Assembly (NCBI RefSeq): GCF_030758955.1
Contig: NZ_CP132360.1
Location: 514,218-578,217 of the forward strand
DNA from: Agrococcus beijingensis
GTDB lineage: Bacteria; Actinomycetota; Actinomycetes; Actinomycetales; Microbacteriaceae
Direction: 5' to 3'
DNA: 64,000 nucleotides
Positions within the stretch are counted from its first letter, which is position 1. Each line of letters begins with the position of its first letter. Shown here in pieces: positions 14,982 through 23,495 of the stretch. The position numbers and the translations under genes are program-made. Below the pieces are notes generated by a model, which saw only the letters and a list, made by a program, of their open reading frames with translations, was not told the DNA's origin and made no database searches.

Positions 14982-17900
14982 ATGGGGGGTGCCGGCTTGC
15001 TGAGGTGGGTCACGCGCCATCGGAAGTCCACGGCAGCCGGGGCGCTCGTCACGGCGGTCTCCGTCGCGCTCGGGATCGTCGCCTTCACGCACGAGGGCTT
15101 CACCACCACCGACGTCGACCTCAACGACGGCGGCGTCTGGGTCACCAAGGAGCAGACGCAGCAGCTCGGCCGCATCAACGTGCAGGCCGAGGAGCTCGAC
15201 GCGGGCCTCACGTCGCCCACCGCGAACTTCGACGTGCTGCAGGACGGCGACAACGTCATCCTCCACAACGAGGAGGCGTCGGCCGCGATCCTCGTCGACC
15301 CCCTCCAGGTGATCACCGGCACCAGCGTGCAGCTGCCCCCGCAGGCCGTGATCGCACTGGGCGGCGGCATCGTCGCGATCGTCGACCCCGCCGACGGCTT
15401 CCTCTGGGCCATGCCCTTCGGCGAGGTCGGCGGCTTCTCGGCCGAGACCTCCGACCCCATCGCCGAGCTTGGCGCTGGCGCGGCGGTGACCGTGGGCCGC
15501 GACGGCACCGTGCACGCGGTCTCGCTGACCGAGTCGCAGCAGGTCACGATCCCGCTGGTCGAGGGCGTGCTCGGCGAGCCGACACTGCGCGGCAGGGCCG
15601 AGCTGGGCGCGATGGAGGCGCCGGTCGTCACGAGCGTCGGCGACGACGCGGTCGTGCACGACCCGGGCACCAGCACCCTGCTCCTGCCCGGCGGCTCCGT
15701 CGAGGTGCCGGAGGGGGCTGCCGTGCAGCTCGACGGCGACGCCTCCGATCGGGTGATCCTCGCCACCGGCACGCAGCTGCTGCGCCAGCCGCTGGGCGGG
15801 GGCAGCCCCGAGGTCGAGGAGATCGAGGGCGGTGGGGATGCGGTGCGTCCCGTGCAGCTCGACGGCTGCGTCTTCGGCGTGTGGCCGGGGAGCGCGCAGT
15901 TCGTGCGCGACTGCCAGGACGACGCGGGCGACCTGCGCCAGCAGGTGCCCGAGATGGACGGCTCGCCCGTCGTCTTCCGTGTGAACCGCGACGACGTCGT
16001 CGTCAACCAGTACGTGCAGGGCGCCTCGTGGCTGCTCGCCGACACGCTCATCCTGGTCGACAACTGGGAAGACCTGGTGCCGCCGCAGGACGACAGCCAG
16101 ACCGACGAGGAGGACAGCGAGTCCACCCAGGACCTGCTGACCAACCAGCCGCCGCCCATCAACGAGGAGAACACGCCTCCGACGGCGAACGACGACCAGT
16201 TCGGCGCTCGCCCGGGCCGCTCGACGATCCTGCCCGTGCTCTGGAACGACGTCGACGCCGACGGCGACGTGCTCACCGCCAGGCCGATCGGCGACCTGCC
16301 GACCGGCGTGACGGTCGCACCGGTCGCGAACGACTCGCGCCTGCAGGTCGAGCTGCCCGAGGATCAGGCCGCGGGCACCTTCCGCTTCGAGTACGAGATC
16401 GCCGACGGCCGCGGGCCCACCGACCAGGCGGTCGTCACGCTCACCGTGCGCGGCGAGGGCGAGAACGGCCTCCCCGAGCAGCTGCGCGCACAGGCGTTCG
16501 CGATCGAGCAGGGCGGAGAGTACGAGTACCAGGTGCTCGCCGACTGGATCGACCCCGACGGCGACGACCTCTATCTCGCCAGCGCGACCAGTGACTCCGG
16601 CGACACCATCCAGACCGACCCGTCGGGCCGGCTCGTCTACACCGCCACCGGCGACGTGGGCATCCAGAAGATCAGCATCACCGTCTCCGACGGCCGCGCC
16701 GAGACGACGGGCGACGTGACCGTCGACGTGCGCGAGCGCGGCAACGCCAACCCGCTCGCGAACGCCGACTTCGTCACCATGGTCGAGGGTCGCGAGGCGA
16801 CGATCCGCCCGATGCTCAACGACTTCTCCCCATCGGGCCGGCCGCTGCGCCTGGCGAACGTCGACCCGGCGCCCGGCCTGCAGATGACCTGGGACGCCCC
16901 GACCGGCACCGTGAAGATCACCGGCGGGCCGGTGGGCACGCACTACTTCACCTACATGATCGCCGACGGACCGCTGCCGAGCGTCGGCCGCGTGCGCGTC
17001 GACATCCGCACCGCTGACGAGGAGGCCCGGCCCGTGGCGGTGCGCGACATCGCGCTCGTGCCGCAGCAGGGCACCACCGTCGTCGACGTGCTCGCCAACG
17101 ACGTCGATCCGGCCGGCGGCGTGCTGGTCGTGCAGCAGGTGACGATCGAGAACGGCGCACCGATCAGCGTCGAGCTGCGCGATCGCAGGATCGTCAGCAT
17201 CGTCGACAACCGTGGCCTCGAGCAGCCGTTCCAGTTCACCTACACCGTGTCGAACGGCCGCTACTCCGAGACGGGCACCGTCGAGGTCATCCCCGTCGTG
17301 CCGCCCGAGCAGCCGCGCGCGCCGAAGGCCGTCGACGACGCGATGACCGTGCGCGCCGGCGACTTCGGCACGCTCGACGTCGACCGCAACGACTTCTCGC
17401 CCGACGGCACGCCGTTCGAGGTCACGGGGCAGGTGATCTCATCGAGCTTCGCCTCGGAGGCCGAGGGCATCGCCTTCGTCTCGGACGGCAAGCTGCGCGT
17501 GCACGCGCTCGAGGGCGGTCCGACGCGGGCGAGCGTCGTGTACGAGATCGTCGACGCGTTCGGCAACCGCGACTCCGCGACGGTGGCCATCACGATCGTG
17601 CCGCGCGAGGCCGAGCAGAACTCGCCGCCCGCCCCCGAGACGGTGACGTCGCGCGTGCTGGCCGGCTCCTCCGTGCGCATCCCGATCCCGCTCGACGGCA
17701 TCGATCCCGACGGCGACGGGGTCGAGCTGGTCGGCTACGACGACGCGCCCGAGGGCGGCCGCATCCTGCGCGAGGTCGGCCCCGACTACTTCGACTTCGA
17801 GGCGTTCCCGGACAGCTCGGGCACGGTCGAGTTCACCTACCGCGTGCGCGACCGCTGGGGCGCCGCCGGCACGGCGACCGCGATCATCGGCATCGCGCAG

Positions 17901-20900
17901 GCGGCCGACGTGAACCAGACGCCGTTCGCCCAGCCCGACCAGATCACCGTGCGGCCCGACCGCCAGGTCGCGATCCCGGTGCTCGAGAACGACTCCGACC
18001 CCGACCAGAACCCGCTGTCGCTGCCCGTCGACGGGCTCACGCTGCTGCCCGAGGCGCTCGCCGACGCCGAGGTGAACACCGAGCGAGACACCATCGATGT
18101 GCGCTCGCCGTCGGAGCCGGGCGTCTACCAGTTCAGCTACACGGTGCGGGATTCGCTCGGCGCCTCCACAACCGGCAGCGTCACGCTGACGGTCGCCGAG
18201 GATGCCGAGCTGGTGCCGCCGATGGCGCGCGACGACCCGCTCGCCCGCGACCAGGTCGTGCTCGGCCAGGCCTTCGACGTGCCGGTGCTCGTCAACGACC
18301 TCGATCTCGACGGCGACCCGAGCGAGCTCGCGCTCTCCATCGTCACCGGCGCCGGCGAGGTCGTCGCCGACAAGGTGCAGGTGATCCCGACCGAGCTGTT
18401 CCAGGTCGTCACCTATCGGGTGACGGATGTCGACGGCCAGACCGCGGAGGCGTTCGTCGCCGTGCCGCCGGTGCAGGATCGCCCGCCCTTCATCACCACC
18501 ACCGAGCCGGTGCAGGTGCCTTCGGGCGTGCAGAGCGAGATCCCGCTCTCGGAGCACGTCGGCACCGCGGACGGCGCCGCGGTGCGCATCACCTCCGGCG
18601 ACACCGTGACGGCCGTGAACGGCGACGGCAGCGGCTACATCAAGGACGAGCGGACCCTGCTCTTCCGGTCGCCGCTCGGCTACGTCGGCCCCGCATCCAT
18701 CACCTTCGAGGTCACCGACGGCACCGGCCCCGATGACCCCAACGGCAATGTGGCGATGCTGACGATCCCCATCGAGGTGCTGCCCTCGAGCGCGGTCGCG
18801 CCCACGTTCGCCGGCGCCATCCTGCGCCCGGAGGCAGGCGAGGGCGAGGCGGTCTTCGACCTGCGCGACGCCACGCGCGACCCCGACCCGGGCGACCTCG
18901 AGGAGATGGACTACGAGCTCGTCGGCGGCTCGATGGCCGGCGTCACCCACTCGCTGCAGGGGTCGATCTTCACCGCCACCGCCGACGTGACGACGCCGCC
19001 GGGAGCGAGCGGCGCCTTCCAGATCGTGGCGATCGACAAGTTCGGCAACCGGGCCCCGGGCACCGTGCTGGTCGAGGTGATCGCCACCTCGCGGTCGCTC
19101 GCGATCGCGAACCCGAACACGGGCGAGGCGACCGCCGCCGTGCCGATCACGGTCGACGTCGTGCAGGACGACGTCAACCCGTTCGCCGACCGCGGCGAGC
19201 CGCTGCGCGTGGTCGCGGCCGAGCGCATCGCGGGCGACGGCGAGGTGTCCAGCACCGATCGCGAGGTGACGGTCACGCCGGCCGCCGACTTCAGCGGTGT
19301 GCTGACCGTGCGCTACACGATCGAGGACGCCACCGAGCGCACCGACCGCCAGGTCACCGGCACGCTGACGCTCAACGTGAAGGCCAGGCCCGACGCGCCG
19401 CTGCGCCCGAACGTCGACGCGACAGGCGACTCGCAGGTCACGCTCACCTGGGGCGCTCCGCCCTCGAACGGCGCCCCGATCACCGGCTACGTCGTGCGGT
19501 CGAGCGACGGCTCGGTCGGCTTCCCGTGCACGTCGACGACGTGCGTGATCACGGGCCTGCAGAACAACACCACCTACCAGTTCCAGGTCGTGGCGCAGAA
19601 CGAGGTCGGCGACTCCGACCCGTCGCCGTCGTCGAACGACGCCCGCCCCGACGTGCGCCCCGAGCAGCCGGCCCCGCCGGCGGTCGCCGACGGCGACACG
19701 CAGATCGGGCTGACCTGGCAGCCGCCGGTGAACCGCGGATCGCCGATCCAGCACTACATGATCGAGATCTCGCCGCCCGCGCCCGGAGGCGTCGTGCAGC
19801 AGCAGGCGACCGGCACGAGCTTCACCTGGACCGGGCTCACGAACGGCACGTCCTACACGTTCCGCATCCAGGCGGTGAACCTCGCCGATGAGCCGGGCGA
19901 CTTCTCGGCCTACTCGCAGGCGATCACGCCCGCGGGCCCTCCGTTCCCCGTGACCGACGTGCGGGCGTCGCCCGATCGGTCGATCCCCGGTGAGGTGCAG
20001 GTGCAGGTGAGCTGGACCGCGCCCGCCGACAACGGCGCGCAGATCCAGGCCTACACGGTGACCCCGTCGGGCGTGCCCGGCGCCGTCGCGCAGACGGTCA
20101 CCGGCACCACGGCGAACTTCCGCTTCGACGCGGCCGACCACGCGGCGACCTTCACGGTCACCGCGACCAACCGGGCCGGCACGAGCCAGCCGTCGACCCC
20201 ATCCGCCCCCGTGCGCACCTACACCGCACCCGATGCGCCGAGCGGCGTCTCGGCGACCGACGGCGACGGCGACTCGGTCGTGACCTGGACGGCGGGCAAC
20301 CCGAACGGCCTGCGCGAGAACGAGGTGCGCTTCGAGGTGCGCGGCGGAGGCGCCGGCGCGCAGTCGTTCGGCCCCGGCGGCACGTACACGGGCATGAACA
20401 ACAACGGCGGGCCGTACACCTTCGAGGTGCGGGCGGTCGCGGTCGTCGACGGCACGCAGTACGCGAGCGCCTGGACCGCGGCGGGCAACCAGGCGCGCCC
20501 CTACGGCCCCATCGGCGCTCCTGCAGCCACCGCGAACTCCGCCGTCGAGCAGGTCAACTTCAGCTGGTCGTCGCCGGCCCCGAACGGCCGGCCCGTCTCG
20601 ACCCGCATCCGGATCGGCAACGGCGGCTGGGAGAGCGTGGCACTGAGCGGCAACCGCTCGGTGCAGGCCAACGGCGGGCAGACGGTGCAGATCACCGTGG
20701 AGTCGTCGACCGGTGAGGCCGAGCCGGGGCACGGCGCGCAGACGACGACGGCGACCGCGCAGGCGACCGCGGACGAGCGACTGAGGCCGTCGGTCAGCCT
20801 CTCGAAGGGCGGCATCGCGCACGCGGGCTCCTGCCAGGGCAACAACGGCGAAGACTGCCAGTGGTACCAGCTCAACTGGACCGACTTCCAGCCCGGCGTC

Positions 20901-21122
20901 TACAGCTTCACCTGCCACAACACCGGCTCCGCGAACGGCGCCAACAACCCGTTCGAGACCGGCCGAGTGAACATCACCAGCCGCAACGGCAGCACGATCG
21001 CCGAGTACCAGGGCGAGGCCGGCGACAGCAACACCTGCTTCTCCGGCTACGCCGGACAGGCGTGGATGCGTGTCTGGGGCAACGGCATCGACCTCGACAC
21101 ACCCAGAGTGAATTGGCCATGA
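14982..21122 (+). CDS. Giant surface-anchored protein: propeller-like head, Ig/cadherin-like and FN3 repeats
   Basis: A protein of about 2,046 residues. A basic N-terminus (RWVTRHRK) and one hydrophobic segment (about residues 18-36) make it a type II membrane protein with the rest outside. Residues 40-390 look like a beta-propeller-type domain with two Cys (DGCVFG, VRDCQDD). From residue 398 about ten repeats follow with the signature PxAxDD...VLxNDxDxDGDxL, as in cadherin-like/VCBS-type Ig folds. Residues 1468-1930 hold about five fibronectin III domains, and the last 115 residues a domain with four Cys. The start is uncertain: the ATG used has a poor ribosome site, whereas an in-frame TTG at 14997 has GGGGGG before it. 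It heads the secretion-like operon, 13 bp before moxR. Confidence 0.8.
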   Translation: MGGAGLLRWVTRHRKSTAAGALVTAVSVALGIVAFTHEGFTTTDVDLNDGGVWVTKEQTQQLGRINVQAEELDAGLTSPTANFDVLQDGDNVILHNEEASAAILVDPLQVITGTSVQLPPQAVIALGGGIVAIVDPADGFLWAMPFGEVGGFSAETSDPIAELGAGAAVTVGRDGTVHAVSLTESQQVTIPLVEGVLGEPTLRGRAELGAMEAPVVTSVGDDAVVHDPGTSTLLLPGGSVEVPEGAAVQLDGDASDRVILATGTQLLRQPLGGGSPEVEEIEGGGDAVRPVQLDGCVFGVWPGSAQFVRDCQDDAGDLRQQVPEMDGSPVVFRVNRDDVVVNQYVQGASWLLADTLILVDNWEDLVPPQDDSQTDEEDSESTQDLLTNQPPPINEENTPPTANDDQFGARPGRSTILPVLWNDVDADGDVLTARPIGDLPTGVTVAPVANDSRLQVELPEDQAAGTFRFEYEIADGRGPTDQAVVTLTVRGEGENGLPEQLRAQAFAIEQGGEYEYQVLADWIDPDGDDLYLASATSDSGDTIQTDPSGRLVYTATGDVGIQKISITVSDGRAETTGDVTVDVRERGNANPLANADFVTMVEGREATIRPMLNDFSPSGRPLRLANVDPAPGLQMTWDAPTGTVKITGGPVGTHYFTYMIADGPLPSVGRVRVDIRTADEEARPVAVRDIALVPQQGTTVVDVLANDVDPAGGVLVVQQVTIENGAPISVELRDRRIVSIVDNRGLEQPFQFTYTVSNGRYSETGTVEVIPVVPPEQPRAPKAVDDAMTVRAGDFGTLDVDRNDFSPDGTPFEVTGQVISSSFASEAEGIAFVSDGKLRVHALEGGPTRASVVYEIVDAFGNRDSATVAITIVPREAEQNSPPAPETVTSRVLAGSSVRIPIPLDGIDPDGDGVELVGYDDAPEGGRILREVGPDYFDFEAFPDSSGTVEFTYRVRDRWGAAGTATAIIGIAQAADVNQTPFAQPDQITVRPDRQVAIPVLENDSDPDQNPLSLPVDGLTLLPEALADAEVNTERDTIDVRSPSEPGVYQFSYTVRDSLGASTTGSVTLTVAEDAELVPPMARDDPLARDQVVLGQAFDVPVLVNDLDLDGDPSELALSIVTGAGEVVADKVQVIPTELFQVVTYRVTDVDGQTAEAFVAVPPVQDRPPFITTTEPVQVPSGVQSEIPLSEHVGTADGAAVRITSGDTVTAVNGDGSGYIKDERTLLFRSPLGYVGPASITFEVTDGTGPDDPNGNVAMLTIPIEVLPSSAVAPTFAGAILRPEAGEGEAVFDLRDATRDPDPGDLEEMDYELVGGSMAGVTHSLQGSIFTATADVTTPPGASGAFQIVAIDKFGNRAPGTVLVEVIATSRSLAIANPNTGEATAAVPITVDVVQDDVNPFADRGEPLRVVAAERIAGDGEVSSTDREVTVTPAADFSGVLTVRYTIEDATERTDRQVTGTLTLNVKARPDAPLRPNVDATGDSQVTLTWGAPPSNGAPITGYVVRSSDGSVGFPCTSTTCVITGLQNNTTYQFQVVAQNEVGDSDPSPSSNDARPDVRPEQPAPPAVADGDTQIGLTWQPPVNRGSPIQHYMIEISPPAPGGVVQQQATGTSFTWTGLTNGTSYTFRIQAVNLADEPGDFSAYSQAITPAGPPFPVTDVRASPDRSIPGEVQVQVSWTAPADNGAQIQAYTVTPSGVPGAVAQTVTGTTANFRFDAADHAATFTVTATNRAGTSQPSTPSAPVRTYTAPDAPSGVSATDGDGDSVVTWTAGNPNGLRENEVRFEVRGGGAGAQSFGPGGTYTGMNNNGGPYTFEVRAVAVVDGTQYASAWTAAGNQARPYGPIGAPAATANSAVEQVNFSWSSPAPNGRPVSTRIRIGNGGWESVALSGNRSVQANGGQTVQITVESSTGEAEPGHGAQTTTATAQATADERLRPSVSLSKGGIAHAGSCQGNNGEDCQWYQLNWTDFQPGVYSFTCHNTGSANGANNPFETGRVNITSRNGSTIAEYQGEAGDSNTCFSGYAGQAWMRVWGNGIDLDTPRVNWP

Positions 21123-21135
21123 CGATAGGAACACC

Positions 21136-22116
21136 ATGAGCGCATCGATGACCCGCGAGCAGGCGACCTGGTTCGCAGAGACGTTCCAGCGTCTGGTCGA
21201 CAACGTCGGCACGGTCGTGCTGGGCAAGGAGGATGTCATCCGGCTCGCGTTCACCGCGATGCTGTCGGAGGGCCACCTGCTGCTCGAGGACGCCCCCGGC
21301 ACCGGCAAGACGCAGCTGGCCAAGTCGATGGGCGCGACGGTGCAGGGCACGAACCACCGCATCCAGTTCACGCCCGACCTGCTGCCCTCCGACGTCACGG
21401 GCGTGACGGTCTACGACCAGAAGACGGGCGAGTTCGAGTTCCACAAGGGACCGATCTTCGCCTCGATCGTGCTCGCCGACGAGATCAACCGCGCCAGCCC
21501 GAAGACGCAGTCGGCGCTGCTCGAGGTGATGGAGGAGGGTCGCGTCACTGTCGACGGCACCCCCTACTCGGTCGGCCGCCCGTTCATGGTCATCGCGACG
21601 CAGAACCCGATCGAGCAGGCGGGCACCTACCGCCTGCCCGAGGCGCAGCTCGACCGCTTCCTGATGAAGACGTCGATCGGCTACCCCGGCCGGGAGCAGA
21701 CCGTGCGGATCCTCGCCGGCGCCTCGAACCGCAACGCCTCGGCGGGGGTCCAGCCCGTCATCACCACCAGCGCGGTGGCCGAGATGATCGACCTCGCGGC
21801 GACCGTGCACGTCGACGACGCGGTGCTCGACTACGTCGCGCAGCTCTCGGAGCACACCCGCGACTCGAAGGACACCCGCCTGGGCGTCTCGGTGCGCGGC
21901 GCGATGGCGCTCGTGCGCGCCGTGAAGGTGTGGGCGGCGGCGAAGGGCCGCGCGTTCGTGCTGCCCGACGACGTGAAGCACCTGGCGCAGCCCGTCTGGG
22001 CGCACCGCATCGTGATCGACCCCGAGGCCGAGTTCTCGGGCGTCTCGGGCGACCGCATCATCGATCGGGCGCTCGCCGACATCGCGGCGCCGCAGGACCG
22101 TCAGCAAGCTGCATGA
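21136..22116 (+). CDS. MoxR family AAA+ ATPase
   Basis: A 326-residue AAA+ protein. Walker A is DAPGTGKTQLAKS near residue 55, Walker B is LADEINRASPKTQSALLEVM, and the sensor region is PFMVIATQNPIEQAGTYRLPEAQLDRF. MoxR ATPases act as chaperones that load or activate partner proteins, often ones with von Willebrand or DUF58 domains. The immediate neighbours DUF58 and transglutaminase-like proteins are the classic MoxR trio. Here the trio is embedded in a type VII-like locus, so remodelling of the envelope machinery is a reasonable inference. The stop overlaps the ATG of the DUF58 gene. Confidence 0.93.
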   Translation: MSASMTREQATWFAETFQRLVDNVGTVVLGKEDVIRLAFTAMLSEGHLLLEDAPGTGKTQLAKSMGATVQGTNHRIQFTPDLLPSDVTGVTVYDQKTGEFEFHKGPIFASIVLADEINRASPKTQSALLEVMEEGRVTVDGTPYSVGRPFMVIATQNPIEQAGTYRLPEAQLDRFLMKTSIGYPGREQTVRILAGASNRNASAGVQPVITTSAVAEMIDLAATVHVDDAVLDYVAQLSEHTRDSKDTRLGVSVRGAMALVRAVKVWAAAKGRAFVLPDDVKHLAQPVWAHRIVIDPEAEFSGVSGDRIIDRALADIAAPQDRQQAA

Positions 22117-23495
22117 CGACGGCGCCCGAGCGGGCGACGTCGACTCCCGCACCTGACATCGACACCGGCACCGCCGTGCGCAGCGCGACCGGCGGCGCTT
22201 CGGAGACCACCCGGCTCCGGCGCGCCGTCGAGCGCGAGCGCACGCCGCTGCAGCGCGTGGTCGGCGGGGTCGCGGGCGAGGACTCGGTGGTCGTCGAGTG
22301 GTGGCGCGTCTCCCTCGGCTGGCTGCGGGCGCACGTCTGGCCGGCGATCGAGCCGATCACGGGCTTCGGCTGGGCCGTGCTCGTGGGCACGCTGCTGGCG
22401 CTGACGCTCGGCATCGCGCTCGGCTGGAAGGAGCTGATCGTCATCGGCATCGCCGGCGCGCTGCTGCTGCTGGCCGCCGTCGCGTTCGTCATCGGCCGCA
22501 ACCGCTACCGGATCGTGCTCGACCTCGCCTACACGCGCGTCGTGGTGGGGGAGCGCGCCCTCGGCCGGATCGAGATCCATGCCGCATCGACGAAGCCGCT
22601 GCTGCCGGCCACCATCGAGGTGCCGGTGGGCAAGGCGCTCGCCTCCTTCCACCTGCCGCGCATGCAGCCCGGCGGCGTGCACGAGGACGTCTTCGCCATC
22701 CCCACCAGCCGCCGCACGATCCTGCAGGTCGGGCCCGTGCGCTCGGTGCGCGGCGACCCCGTCGGCCTCCTGCGCCGGCAGGTGAAGTGGACCGATCCGG
22801 TCGAGCTGTTCGTGCACCCCAAGACGGTGCAGCTCGACGAGACCGCGCCCGGCCTCATCCGCGACCTCGAGGGCATCACGACCCGCGACCTCACCAACCG
22901 CGACATCGCGTTCCCCGCGCTGCGCGACTACGTCGCCGGCGACGACCGCCGCTACATCCACTGGAAGTCGACGGCCCGCACCGGCAAGCTCATGGTGCGG
23001 CAGTTCGAGCAGACGCGTCGCAGCGTGCTCGCGCTGGGCCTGTCGACCTCGCCCGACGACTACGCCGATCCGCTCGAGTTCGAGACGGCCATCTCGATCC
23101 TGGGCTCGCTGGGCCTGCAGGCGATCCGGGACGAGATGGATGTGGTGGTGCAGACCTCCCGCTCCACCGTTCCGGCGACCACCGGCAAGCGGCTCCTCGA
23201 CGGGCTCTCGGGCGTCGAGTGGTCGCCCCGCGACGACCGCTTCCTCGACCTCGCCGCGACGATGGCGCGGCAGCACGGCGGCGCATCCGTCGTCATGCTG
23301 CACGCCGGCGCCACCGTCGATCCGGCGCTGGTGCGCCGGGCGCGCACGCTGCTGCCCGGTCAGGCGCGCGTCATCGCCTTCACGGTCGTGCAGGGCGCGA
23401 AGCCCAAGCTGCAGCCGATCGGCGACACCTTCCTGGCCACGCTCGGCAGCGTCAGCGACCTGCCCCGGATCATGCGAGGAGTGGCGCTCCAGTGA
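22113..23495 (+). CDS. DUF58 membrane protein
   Basis: A 460-residue protein. Residues 1-70 are polar, two hydrophobic segments lie at about 83-130, and the soluble part ends with the DUF58 signature FPALRDYVAGDDRRYIHWKS near residues 265-285. DUF58 proteins have a von Willebrand factor A-like fold at the C-terminus and are presumed partners of MoxR ATPases. The gene begins in an ATGA overlap with moxR and ends in a GTGA overlap with the transglutaminase-like gene, so the three are translationally coupled. Confidence 0.88.
   Translation: MTTAPERATSTPAPDIDTGTAVRSATGGASETTRLRRAVERERTPLQRVVGGVAGEDSVVVEWWRVSLGWLRAHVWPAIEPITGFGWAVLVGTLLALTLGIALGWKELIVIGIAGALLLLAAVAFVIGRNRYRIVLDLAYTRVVVGERALGRIEIHAASTKPLLPATIEVPVGKALASFHLPRMQPGGVHEDVFAIPTSRRTILQVGPVRSVRGDPVGLLRRQVKWTDPVELFVHPKTVQLDETAPGLIRDLEGITTRDLTNRDIAFPALRDYVAGDDRRYIHWKSTARTGKLMVRQFEQTRRSVLALGLSTSPDDYADPLEFETAISILGSLGLQAIRDEMDVVVQTSRSTVPATTGKRLLDGLSGVEWSPRDDRFLDLAATMARQHGGASVVMLHAGATVDPALVRRARTLLPGQARVIAFTVVQGAKPKLQPIGDTFLATLGSVSDLPRIMRGVALQ

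Noticed and set aside
14982..16180. The head of the giant protein as a true EccB.
   Set aside because: It shares topology only; no EccB sequence pattern was recognised, so it is reported as a hypothesis and not as an annotation.
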